DNA of 64,000 nucleotides from Sphingomonas corticis (GTDB lineage: Bacteria > Pseudomonadota > Alphaproteobacteria > Sphingomonadales > Sphingomonadaceae). Below, piece after piece: positions 56,563-64,000 of the stretch. The DNA is taken from contig NZ_JAAVJH010000001.1 of assembly GCF_012035195.1 (NCBI RefSeq), positions 434,001 through 498,000 on the forward strand. Direction: 5' to 3'. The position numbers were made by a program, and so were the translations under genes. The notes under the pieces are model-generated. The model saw only the letters and a list, made by a program, of their open reading frames with translations. It did not search any database and had not been told where the DNA came from. Position 1 is the first letter of the stretch. Each line of letters opens with the position of its first letter.

Positions 56563-57348
56563 CTACCCCTCCCGCCCCGGACGGCGGCTGAGCCCCACGT
56601 CCAGGTGCGCGCCCGCGTCCACCAGCATCACCTCGCCCGTGATCGCGCGCGTGGCGGGGTCGAGCAGCATCTCGACCGGCGCGGCGACGTCGTCCGGCCC
56701 CGCCGCCAGCGCCATCGGCGTGGCGGCGGCGATGCGGGCGTTCAGCTTCGCAAAGCCCTCCTCGCCCAGCCGGTTCTCGAACCAGCCGGTGCCGACGTAG
56801 CCGGGCGCCACCGCGTTCACGCGGATCGCGGGCGCCAGCACCCGCGCCAGGCTCTTCGTCATCGTCACCAGCGCGCCTTTGGACGCGGCATAGGCGACCG
56901 ACGATCCGATGCCGAACACCCCGGCCACGCTGGCGACGTTCACGACCGCACCGATCCCGCCGGCGCGCATCGCGGGCGCCGCGGCGCGGATCATCTGGAA
57001 GGGAGCGATCGTGTTCAGCCGGTAGATGTCGACGAAATCCTCCGCCTCCAGCGCGTCGAGATCCTCGTGCGCGGCGAACTTCGTGCGGCCGGCGTTGTTG
57101 ACGAGGAAGTCCACCCGGCCGAACGCCGCCTGCGCCGCCTCCACCAGCGCGTGGCACTGCGCGTCCTCGACGATGTCGGCCTGCACCGCGACGGCGCCCT
57201 CGCCCACCTCCGCGACCAGCGCTTCCGCCGCGTCGCGGCTGGACGCATAATTGACGACGCAGCGCACGCCGCGCGCCGCCAGCCGGCGAACCACCGCCGC
57301 GCCGATGCCGGTGCCGCCTCCCGTCACGATCGCCACTGCGTCACGCAT
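56563..57348 (-). CDS. SDR family oxidoreductase
   Basis: 261 aa. TGGGTGIGAAVVRRLAARG, VNNAGRTKF and catalytic SVAYAASKGALVTMTKSLAR; C-terminal ITGEVMLVDAGAHLD. A 3-oxoacyl-reductase-like or hydroxyacyl dehydrogenase role fits the island. Divergent from the second acyl-CoA ligase with 68 bp between them. Confidence 0.9.
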   Translation of the reverse strand: MRDAVAIVTGGGTGIGAAVVRRLAARGVRCVVNYASSRDAAEALVAEVGEGAVAVQADIVEDAQCHALVEAAQAAFGRVDFLVNNAGRTKFAAHEDLDALEAEDFVDIYRLNTIAPFQMIRAAAPAMRAGGIGAVVNVASVAGVFGIGSSVAYAASKGALVTMTKSLARVLAPAIRVNAVAPGYVGTGWFENRLGEEGFAKLNARIAAATPMALAAGPDDVAAPVEMLLDPATRAITGEVMLVDAGAHLDVGLSRRPGREG

Positions 57349-57416
57349 CGCCCTCTCCCGTCCTTTTCGAACATTGCGTATGGCATTCGCCGGCAGCTTC
57401 GCCTAGCCGTGGCGGT

Positions 57417-58940
57417 ATGACGACCCCGCTCGACGCCGCGTTCGGCACCCTGCCCGAGCTGATCCGCGCCACCGCCAGCGCGCAGCCGGCGAAGCTCGCC
57501 ATCGCCGACGGCGACGCGCAGGTCAGCTACGAGGAACTGGACCGCGCGATGGACCGCATCGCCGCCGCGCTCCAGCGCGACGGTACGGCGCAGCGGCAGG
57601 CGGTCGCCTCCGTCGCCTATCCGTGCGTCGCGCAGGCGCTCGTCTTCCTCGGCACCCTGCGCGCGGGATCGGTCGCCGCGCCGATCCAGCCCTCGGCGAC
57701 GCCCGCGCAGATCGCGGGGATGATCGCCGACAGCGGGGCCGACATCGTCTTCCTCGACGCCGCCAACGCCGACGCACTGGTGGGACAGGACATCGCCGCG
57801 AGGGTGGTGATGCTGGAGGAGCTGGACGCGTGGCTCGCCCCCGCCGGTGCGAAACCACAGCCGGTGGAGATCGCGCCCGAGGACGGCTTCAACATCATCT
57901 ATTCCTCCGGCACGACGGGCGTGCCCAAGGGGATCGTGCAGAGCCATGCGATGCGCTGGCAGCACCTGTCGCGCAACGCCGCGGCAGGCTTCGACACCGC
58001 GGTCACGCTGCTGTCGACCCCGCTCTACTCGAACACCACGCTGGTCAGCTTCCTGCCGACGCTGGGTTGGGGCGGCAGCGTGGTGCTGATGAAGAAGTTC
58101 GACGCGCGCCGCTATCTCGAGCTCGCCGAACGCTATCGCGCGACGCACACGATGCTGGTGCCGGTGCAGTACCAGCGGATCATGGCGCTGGACGACTTCG
58201 ACCGCTTCGACCTGTCCGCCTTTCGCTTCAAGACCTGCACCTCCGCCCCGTTCAAGGCGGAGCTGAAGGCGGACGTGGTGGCGCGCTGGCCGGGGCTGCT
58301 GGTCGAATATTACGGCATGACCGAGGGCGGCGGCTCCACCGCGCTGAACGCGACCGAGCATCGCGACAAGCTGCACACCGTCGGCCGCCCGCTGCCCGAC
58401 CACGACATCCGCCTGATCGACGACGAGGGCAACGAGGTGCCGCCCGGCGGCACCGGGGAAATCGTCGGCCGGTCCGCGGCGATGATGAACGGCTATCACG
58501 GGCGCGAGCAGGCGACGCGCGACGCCACCTGGACCAGCGCGGACGGCCTGCGCTTCATCCGCCACGGCGATGTCGGCCGCTTCGACGAGGACGGTTTCCT
58601 GGTGCTGATGGACCGCAAGAAGGACATGATCATTTCCGGGGGCTTCAACATCTACCCCTCGGACATCGAGGCGGTGCTGGCGGAGCATCCCGCGGTCGCT
58701 GACTGCACCGTCGTCGGCGTGCCGAGCGAACAATGGGGCGAGACGCCGGTCGGCTTCTACGTGCCGCGCGAGGGCGCGGAAGCCGGCGTGGACGACGTGC
58801 TGGCGGAAACGAACGCGAAGCTGGGAAAGACGCAGCGCCTTTCCGCGCTCTACCAGGCGGACGAACTGCCGAGGAGCGCGATCGGCAAGGTGCTGAAGCG
58901 CGAGCTGCGCGACCGGCTGGCGGCGGGGGAATTCGCCTGA
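57417..58940 (+). CDS. Acyl-CoA ligase (AMP-binding enzyme)
   Basis: 507 aa ANL enzyme. P-loop IIYSSGTTGVPKGIVQS near residue 161, YYGMTEGGGSTALNATEH, hinge DRKKDMIISGGFNIYPSDIE and C-terminal catalytic Lys in RSAIGKVLKREL. Sequence differs clearly from the ligase at 27532, so the island activates two acids or one acid at two stages. Starts with ATG; followed by a thioesterase gene. Confidence 0.93.
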   Translation: MTTPLDAAFGTLPELIRATASAQPAKLAIADGDAQVSYEELDRAMDRIAAALQRDGTAQRQAVASVAYPCVAQALVFLGTLRAGSVAAPIQPSATPAQIAGMIADSGADIVFLDAANADALVGQDIAARVVMLEELDAWLAPAGAKPQPVEIAPEDGFNIIYSSGTTGVPKGIVQSHAMRWQHLSRNAAAGFDTAVTLLSTPLYSNTTLVSFLPTLGWGGSVVLMKKFDARRYLELAERYRATHTMLVPVQYQRIMALDDFDRFDLSAFRFKTCTSAPFKAELKADVVARWPGLLVEYYGMTEGGGSTALNATEHRDKLHTVGRPLPDHDIRLIDDEGNEVPPGGTGEIVGRSAAMMNGYHGREQATRDATWTSADGLRFIRHGDVGRFDEDGFLVLMDRKKDMIISGGFNIYPSDIEAVLAEHPAVADCTVVGVPSEQWGETPVGFYVPREGAEAGVDDVLAETNAKLGKTQRLSALYQADELPRSAIGKVLKRELRDRLAAGEFA

Positions 58941-58944
58941 GGCG

Positions 58945-59029
58945 CCGTCACCCCGGCCTTGGCCGGGAGCCAGAGTACCAGGCGTGCACGTCCGCGGCCC
59001 TGGGTGCCGGGACAGGTCCGGCATGACGA
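58945..59029. repeat. Palindromic repeat, family B copy 4
   Basis: CCGTCACCCCGGCCTTGGCC at the left, GGACAGGTCCGGCATGACGA at the right. Between the ligase and thioesterase genes. Confidence 0.8.
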
Positions 59030-59045
59030 ACACGGGGGATAAGGC

Positions 59046-59828
59046 ATGACACTGAAGGAAATTCTCGACGCGCTGGCGCCGCAGCCGGACGGCATGGCGT
59101 GGCGCGGCGTCATTCCCGACGGCTGGCTGCAGGGCCGCACCTCGTTCGGCGGACTGTCCGCCGCCATCGCGCTCCACTGCGCCATGCGGTCGGAGCCGGA
59201 CCTGCCGCCGCTGCGCTCCGCGCAGGTCAGCTTCATCGGGCCGCTCGCCGGTCCGATCCAGGTCGTGACGCACAAGCTGCGGCGCGGCAAGAACGCCGCC
59301 TTCATCCAGGCGGACGTGGAGAGCGAGGCGGGGCTGGGCCTTCGCTGCACCTTCGTCTTCATGCGCGCGATCGAGAGCGAGATCGACCACGAGGACACGC
59401 CCGCGCCCGATTTCCCCCGTCCGGGGCCCGACGACACGACGTTCAAGGGCAACCCGCATGTCGCCTTCACGCGCAATTTCGAGTTCCTCGATCGGCGCGA
59501 GGGGCCCAACCTGAAGCCCGCCGAGTGGCTGCGCTGGACCCGGCTGAACGAGCGCGAGGGGATCGACCCTGTGGTGGAGCTGATCGCCATTGCCGACTGC
59601 CTGCCCCCGGCGGCACTGCGCATCCTGGGCCGCAACGTGCCGATGAGTTCGCTGACGTGGATCTTCAACGTGCTAGGCCCGCAACCCGCGACCGAGGACG
59701 GCTGGTGGCTGCTGCGCTCCGACGCGGACTATGCCCATGCGGGCAGCTCGTCGCAGGTGATGGGCGTGTGGAACGCGCGCGGCGAGAAGGTAGCCGAGCA
59801 GATGCAGTCGGTCGCGATCTTCGGCTGA
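59046..59828 (+). CDS. Acyl-CoA thioesterase, hotdog fold
   Basis: 260 aa double-hotdog thioesterase of the type often called thioesterase family protein. GWLQGRTSFGGLSAAIALHC, LRSAQVSFIGPLAGPIQV and, in the second half, SSQVMGVWNARGEKVAEQMQ. Probably releases CoA from end products or salvages stalled CoA esters in the pathway; shares a strand with the preceding ligase. Confidence 0.88.
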   Translation: MTLKEILDALAPQPDGMAWRGVIPDGWLQGRTSFGGLSAAIALHCAMRSEPDLPPLRSAQVSFIGPLAGPIQVVTHKLRRGKNAAFIQADVESEAGLGLRCTFVFMRAIESEIDHEDTPAPDFPRPGPDDTTFKGNPHVAFTRNFEFLDRREGPNLKPAEWLRWTRLNEREGIDPVVELIAIADCLPPAALRILGRNVPMSSLTWIFNVLGPQPATEDGWWLLRSDADYAHAGSSSQVMGVWNARGEKVAEQMQSVAIFG

Positions 59829-59900
59829 TACAATTCGCGACAAAGCGGGGGCGTCGCGGACACAGTGCGGCGACACGCACGGGATAGAGGGGATCATCGA

Positions 59901-59917
59901 CGGCGCACCCTGCGCCG
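59901..59917. other. Small perfect hairpin upstream of EF-hand gene
   Basis: CGGCGCA-CCC-TGCGCCG, 7-bp stem, 22 bp upstream of the EF-hand ATG. May be part of its leader; function unknown. Confidence 0.35.
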
Positions 59918-59938
59918 TGCGCATCGGGACCCAATGAA

Positions 59939-60394
59939 ATGAAGCGCCTTCTTCCCCTCCTCGCTCTGACGATGTCCGGCGGCGCACTGGCGCAGACGCC
60001 CCCGCCGCCCCCCCCGCCCGCCGGCGCACCACACCCGGCCGACGCCGATCGCGACGGCATGGTCACCCGCGCCGAGGCGCTCGCCGACGCCGACCGCCGC
60101 TTCGCCGAGATGGATGCGGACAAGGACGGCAAGGTGACGCGCGAGGAGCGTCGCGCCTTCCGCGACGCGCACCGCCCGGGTCCGGCCCGCGCCGGCCGAC
60201 CCGACGGTCCACGGCCCGATCGCGACCGCGCCGGCCGGCGGGGAGGCGAGGAGACCACGCAGGCGCAGTTCCGCGATCGCGCCGCCGCGATGTTCGACCG
60301 CACCGACACCAACCGCGACGGCCGCATCGACGCGCAGGAGCGGGAGGCGGCGCGGCTGCTGATGCGGTCGCGCATGATCGAGCGGCGCGACTGA
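59939..60394 (+). CDS. Secreted EF-hand protein
   Basis: 151 aa. Signal peptide MKRLLPLLALTMSGGALAQ, Pro-rich linker, then three calcium-binding loops: DADRDGMVTRAE, DADKDGKVTREE and, after a charged Arg/Asp/Pro segment, DTNRDGRIDAQE. All have Asp at positions 1, 3, 5 and Glu at 12. Likely a periplasmic calcium-binding protein. It is followed 27 bp later by a two-component pair, which suggests a shared role in calcium or envelope sensing. Confidence 0.88.
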   Translation: MKRLLPLLALTMSGGALAQTPPPPPPPAGAPHPADADRDGMVTRAEALADADRRFAEMDADKDGKVTREERRAFRDAHRPGPARAGRPDGPRPDRDRAGRRGGEETTQAQFRDRAAAMFDRTDTNRDGRIDAQEREAARLLMRSRMIERRD

Positions 60395-60421
60395 CGCCCC
60401 CTTCCAAACGGACCCGCCGCC

Positions 60422-61159
60422 ATGTCACAAGCCGACGCGATGGCCGACATACCGCATCTGCTGCTGGTCGACGACGAGCGCTCGATCCGCGAGCCACTGG
60501 CGCAATATCTGACCAAGCAGGGCTTCCGCGTCACCCAGGCGGGCGACGCGGAGAGCGCGCGGATGCGCATGGCGGCCTATGCCATCGACCTCGTCGTGCT
60601 CGACATCATGATGCCCGGCGAAGACGGGCTGTCGCTGTGCCGCCACATCCGCGCGACCGGAGAGACGCCCGTCATCCTGCTGACCGCGCGCGCGGAGGAG
60701 ACCGACCGCATCGTCGGGCTGGAGATGGGCGCGGACGATTACGTGGTGAAGCCCTTCTCCCCGCGCGAGCTCGCCGCGCGGATCAAGGTGGTGCTGCGCC
60801 GCACCGCCGCGGGCGGCACGCGCCAGCATGCGCCGGACGCGGGATCCTACGCCTTCGCGGGCTGGGTGCTGAAGACGGGCGAGCGCACGCTGGTCGATCG
60901 AGAGGGCGTGTCCGTCCCGCTGTCGACCGGCGAGTACAACCTCCTCCTCGCGCTGGTGCAGCGCCCACGGCAGGTGCTGACCCGCGACCAGCTGCTCGAC
61001 CTGACGCAGGGGCGCGAGGCCGCCGCGTTCGACCGCGCGATCGACAACCAGGTCAGCCGCCTGCGCCGCAAGATCGAGGCGGATCCCAAGGCGCCCGACA
61101 TCATCAAGACGGTGTGGGGCGGCGGCTACGCCCTGTCCGCCGAAGTGACGAGGCTGTGA
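60422..61159 (+). CDS. OmpR-family response regulator
   Basis: 245 aa. Receiver domain with acidic pocket VDDE (17-19), phospho-accepting D61 in LVVLDIMMPGEDG, Thr in ILLTARAEE and Lys in DDYVVKPFSPRE; C-terminal winged helix with TGEYNLLLALVQRPRQVLTR and IKTVWGGGYAL. Its stop overlaps the kinase GTG (GTGA). Confidence 0.95.
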   Translation: MSQADAMADIPHLLLVDDERSIREPLAQYLTKQGFRVTQAGDAESARMRMAAYAIDLVVLDIMMPGEDGLSLCRHIRATGETPVILLTARAEETDRIVGLEMGADDYVVKPFSPRELAARIKVVLRRTAAGGTRQHAPDAGSYAFAGWVLKTGERTLVDREGVSVPLSTGEYNLLLALVQRPRQVLTRDQLLDLTQGREAAAFDRAIDNQVSRLRRKIEADPKAPDIIKTVWGGGYALSAEVTRL

Positions 61160-62496
61160 TCCGCCCCTTTCCCCGCAGCCTGGCCGGACAGATGGCGCTG
61201 CTGGTCGCGCTGGCGCTCGCGCTGGCGCAGGCGATCAACTTCACGCTGGCGCTGCGCGAGCGCGACCAGTTCCGGCGAGACCAGACCACCCGGCCCGCCG
61301 CGATCCGCATCGCCGACGCGCTGGATCGCGAGGCCGAGGGCCGGCCGATCGACGCGGAACGCGGGCGGGTGCGCCGCGCCGCCGCCAACCCCATCACCCC
61401 GTCGATGGAGGCGCAGCCCGCGCTGGCCGCGGAGCTGCGGCGGCAGCTGGCCGAACAGGGCGTGCGCGCGCGCCACGTCGCCATCGCCATCGCGCATCGC
61501 GGCGAGTACGTCGTGCCCGACGACGCGGTCGGCCGCCGCATGGCGCGCCGCCGCCGCAACGCCGACGTCATCCTGATCGCGGTGCAGCAGCCGTCCGGCG
61601 CGTGGCTGACCATCGCCGGCTTCTGGCCGCGCGACGAGGAGCGGTTGTTCTGGCAGCTGGTCGGCCAGACGCTGATCCTCTACGCCGTCGTGCTGCTGCC
61701 CGTGCTGTGGATCGCGCGCCGCATCTCGCGCCCGCTGAAGGCACTGGCGATCGCGGCGCGCGGCTATTCCCCTGCCGATCCGCCCGACCCGGTCGAGCCG
61801 CGCGGGCCGGCGGACGTACAGGCGGTGATCCTCGCGTTCAACGCGCTGTCGCTGCGCGTGACGGGGATGCTGGACGAGAAGGACCGGATGCTGGGCGCGA
61901 TCGGCCACGACCTGCGCACCCCGCTGGCCGCGCTGCGCGTGCGCATCGAATCGGTCGAGGACGACGCCGACCGGACGCGCATGGCGGAGACCATCGCGGA
62001 GATGAACCGCACGCTGGACGACATCCTGTCGCTCGCGCGGCTCGGCCGACCCAGCGAGCCGGCGACGCAGGTCGATCTGGGCGCGCTGGTCGACGCGGTG
62101 GTGGAGGATTTCCGCGACCTGGGCGAGGACGTGACCTTCGACGAGCCGCCGCGCGTCGCGATGACGCTGCGCCCCTCGCTGATGCGTCGCGCGGTGCGCA
62201 ACCTGATCGAAAATGCGGTCAAATACGCCGGCACGGCGGAAGTGTCGCTGGAACCGGCGGCCGAGGCGGTCGCGATCCGCGTGTGCGACCGTGGCCCCGG
62301 CATCCCGGTGGAAAGGCTCGGCGACGTGTTCGCCCCCTTCACCCGGCTGGAGACGTCGCGCAACCGCGACACCGGCGGCATCGGCCTGGGCCTCGCGCTC
62401 GCCCGCGCGATCGTGGAGGAGGCGAAGGGAACGCTGACGCTCGCCAACCGCGATGGCGGCGGGCTGGTGGCGACGATCACGCTGCCGCGGGTTTGA
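61156..62496 (+). CDS. Sensor histidine kinase
   Basis: 446 aa, partner of the response regulator. Helix 1 (MALLVALALALAQAINFTLA), a periplasmic domain to about residue 165, helix 2 (LILYAVVLLPVLWIARRIS), HAMP linker, H-box with H251 in GAIGHDLRTPLAALR, then ATPase motifs NLIENAVKYAG, CDRGPGIP and GGIGLGLALARAIVEE. Start is the GTG overlapping the regulator stop. The periplasmic domain is Arg-rich and not recognised. Confidence 0.94.
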   Translation: MIRPFPRSLAGQMALLVALALALAQAINFTLALRERDQFRRDQTTRPAAIRIADALDREAEGRPIDAERGRVRRAAANPITPSMEAQPALAAELRRQLAEQGVRARHVAIAIAHRGEYVVPDDAVGRRMARRRRNADVILIAVQQPSGAWLTIAGFWPRDEERLFWQLVGQTLILYAVVLLPVLWIARRISRPLKALAIAARGYSPADPPDPVEPRGPADVQAVILAFNALSLRVTGMLDEKDRMLGAIGHDLRTPLAALRVRIESVEDDADRTRMAETIAEMNRTLDDILSLARLGRPSEPATQVDLGALVDAVVEDFRDLGEDVTFDEPPRVAMTLRPSLMRRAVRNLIENAVKYAGTAEVSLEPAAEAVAIRVCDRGPGIPVERLGDVFAPFTRLETSRNRDTGGIGLGLALARAIVEEAKGTLTLANRDGGGLVATITLPRV

Positions 62497-62584
62497 CTCG
62501 CTCGTCTGCGCGCCGCATCCTGCGCGCGCCGGCCGCGGGGGGTGGCCGGTGCGGGATGCCACCCGGCGGGCGCGGCGTCCGTGG

Positions 62585-63403
62585 ATGCCGCTCATGCCCT
62601 ATTGCCGCGCGCACTGGTATCTCCTCGCGCTGATCGCGGTCGCCGTGTTCGCCTTCTGGCCCGGCTATTTCGCGACATGGTACGACGCGCGTTGGGGAAT
62701 GCACCTGCATGGCATCACGGCGACGGGATGGCTGCTTCTGCTCGCCGGGCAGAGCTGGTCGATCCACCAGCGCCGGGTCGGGCTGCACCGAGCGCTGGGC
62801 CGGGCCAGCCTGTTCTACTTCCCCGTGTTCCTTGCCGGGGCGTCGGCCGTGCTGCTCAGCATGGCACGCGCCACGCCCACCCACCCGCTCTACCAGGTGT
62901 ACGGGGCGCGGCTGGCAGCGCTGGACGGACCGTCGCTGCTGCTGCTGGCGTGGCTGTTCCAGCGCGCCATCGCGGAGCGGCGGCAGCCGCGGCGCCACGC
63001 CGCCTCGCTGCTCGCGACGCCGCTGCCGCTGCTGCCGCCCATCGTCGGCCGCATCGTGCCGGTGCCCGAGATGCTGACGGCGGGCGCGTCGGACCCGATC
63101 CCGGCGTTCGGGTGGTCGGTACGATTGGGGGCGCTGGCCGCCATCGCCATTGCCGCGATCCTCTACGCGCGGCGCCCGCGCGACGGGCAGCCGTTCCTCG
63201 TCACCGCGCTGGCGCTGGCGCTGTTCGCCGTGTTCTTCGACACGCTGGGGCGCACCGCCGCCTGGGCGGACGCGATGCGCTGGCTGGCGCAGCAGACCGA
63301 CGTGGCGGTATTGGGGACGGCCGCGGCGATCGGCGCGGCGGCGTCGTGGACCGGGTGGGTCGCCGGACGGCGCCCGCGCGGCGCCGCGGCGGTTCCGGCC
63401 TGA
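62585..63403 (+). CDS. Unknown multi-pass membrane protein
   Basis: 272 aa with about seven helices. Conserved-looking His/Trp pattern [19 protein letters not shown] and [11 protein letters not shown], reminiscent of families that bind metal or heme through helix histidines, but no family was recognised. Start chosen at the ATG at 62585 ([13 protein letters not shown]); an upstream start would overlap the kinase gene. Function unknown. Confidence 0.7.
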   Translation: MPLMPYCRAHWYLLALIAVAVFAFWPGYFATWYDARWGMHLHGITATGWLLLLAGQSWSIHQRRVGLHRALGRASLFYFPVFLAGASAVLLSMARATPTHPLYQVYGARLAALDGPSLLLLAWLFQRAIAERRQPRRHAASLLATPLPLLPPIVGRIVPVPEMLTAGASDPIPAFGWSVRLGALAAIAIAAILYARRPRDGQPFLVTALALALFAVFFDTLGRTAAWADAMRWLAQQTDVAVLGTAAAIGAAASWTGWVAGRRPRGAAAVPA

Positions 63404-63446
63404 GCCGGGCTTGCAACGCGCAGGCTTGCGCGCGAAAGCATCGGCC

Positions 63447-64000
63447 ATGTCCGTGATGTCCGACCGCTGGATCCGCGAGCGCGCGCTGCGCGACGGGATG
63501 ATCGAACCCTTCGTCGAGGCGCAGCGGCGCGACGGCTGCATCAGCTACGGCCTGTCCTCCTACGGCTACGACGCGCGCGTCGCCGACGAGTTCAAGATCT
63601 TCACCAACGTCGACAGCGCCATCGTGGACCCCAAGGATTTCGCGGCGAACAGCTTCGTCGATCGCAAGACCGACTGCTGCGTCATCCCGCCCAACAGCTT
63701 CGCGCTGGCGCGGACGGTGGAATATTTCCGCGTGCCGCGCGACGTCCTCGTCATCTGCCTCGGCAAGTCGACCTACGCTCGCTGCGGCATCATCGTGAAT
63801 GTCACGCCGCTGGAGCCGGGCTGGGAAGGCCATGTGACGCTGGAGTTCAGCAACACCACTCCCCTCCCCGCGCGCATTTACGCGAACGAGGGGGCGTGCC
63901 AGTTCCTGTTCCTGCAGGGGAACGAACCGTGCGAGATCAGCTACGCCGACCGTGCGGGCAAGTACATGGGCCAGCGCGGGGTCACGCTGCCGCGGCTGTG
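63447..64000 (+). CDS. dcd: dCTP deaminase, last base(s) outside window
   Basis: Deaminates dCTP to dUTP for thymidylate synthesis. 184 residues visible, ending [10 protein letters not shown] with TG as the final bases, so the stop codon TGA probably starts here. Motifs: [12 protein letters not shown] near residue 33, [20 protein letters not shown] with the catalytic Glu, and EGACQFLF. Preceded by a short gap after the membrane-protein gene. Confidence 0.93.
   Translation, partial: MSVMSDRWIRERALRDGMIEPFVEAQRRDGCISYGLSSYGYDARVADEFKIFTNVDSAIVDPKDFAANSFVDRKTDCCVIPPNSFALARTVEYFRVPRDVLVICLGKSTYARCGIIVNVTPLEPGWEGHVTLEFSNTTPLPARIYANEGACQFLFLQGNEPCEISYADRAGKYMGQRGVTLPRL

Overview
The window is about 64 kb of chromosomal DNA from a high-GC alphaproteobacterium, most likely a sphingomonad (Sphingomonas or a close relative). 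That placement is inferred from the very high GC, the frequent GTG starts, the nuo gene order, the block coiled-coil gene - zapA - 6S RNA - 5-formyl-THF cyclo-ligase - DUF2842, and families typical of this group (an Ala/Pro-tailed NuoC, a TonB receptor in a CoA-ester catabolic island, clouds of small intergenic palindromes). No phage, insertion sequence, integrase, rRNA or CRISPR array was seen.

Left third (1-25.5 kb), housekeeping. The minus strand carries the complex I operon nuoA-B-C-D-E-F-G-H-I-J-K-L-M; nuoM runs off the left edge and nuoN should lie beyond it. Most junctions are ATGA/GTGA overlaps; the exception is a palindromic repeat between nuoL and nuoM. Upstream of nuoA, still on the minus strand, lie an inositol-monophosphatase-family gene, efp, an M23 endopeptidase, an L,D-transpeptidase, thiE, a secreted unknown protein and an O-methyltransferase. 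A lower-glycolysis run follows: gap - MOSC protein - pgk - (antitoxin-toxin) - class I fructose-bisphosphate aldolase. The toxin-antitoxin pair is wedged between pgk and the aldolase gene, and its promoter begins inside the last codons of pgk. On the plus strand are a short coiled-coil gene, zapA, a 6S RNA locus, the cyclo-ligase gene and a DUF2842 gene. A DUF421 pair and a tRNA-Asp(GTC) close this part.

Middle and right (25.5-59.8 kb), a catabolic island for CoA-activated substrates. It holds two acyl-CoA ligases, five acyl-CoA dehydrogenases (four arranged as two unequal pairs), a fused enoyl-CoA hydratase/3-hydroxyacyl-CoA dehydrogenase, three short-chain dehydrogenases, a zinc alcohol dehydrogenase, two thioesterases, an amidase, a beta-lactamase-fold hydrolase, a GST, two MFS transporters, a TonB-dependent receptor, a double-domain TetR regulator, an AraC regulator and a Crp/Fnr regulator. 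The most interesting part is the minus-strand run from 44.9 to 37.8 kb: an ACAD10/11-type acyl-CoA dehydrogenase, an alcohol dehydrogenase, an APH-fold kinase, two SDRs, a catalase-like protein and a soluble PAS-MCP protein, divergent from the double TetR gene. The kinase plus ACAD10/11-type dehydrogenase looks like a split version of mammalian ACAD10/11 and resembles the kinase-dependent levulinate/4-hydroxyacyl-CoA route, so 4-hydroxy acids are a plausible substrate class. The true substrate is unknown.

Right end (59.9-64 kb). A secreted three-EF-hand protein precedes an OmpR-type regulator and its histidine kinase, then an unknown multi-pass membrane protein and dcd (dCTP deaminase), which lacks only its last base or so.

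At least four families of small palindromic repeats occupy the intergenic gaps. In places they have become part of genes: the C-terminus of the amidase and the Shine-Dalgarno sequence of tesB are made of repeat sequence. Start codons were chosen from Shine-Dalgarno position, overlap pattern and family N-termini. All functional statements are homology judgements made by eye.
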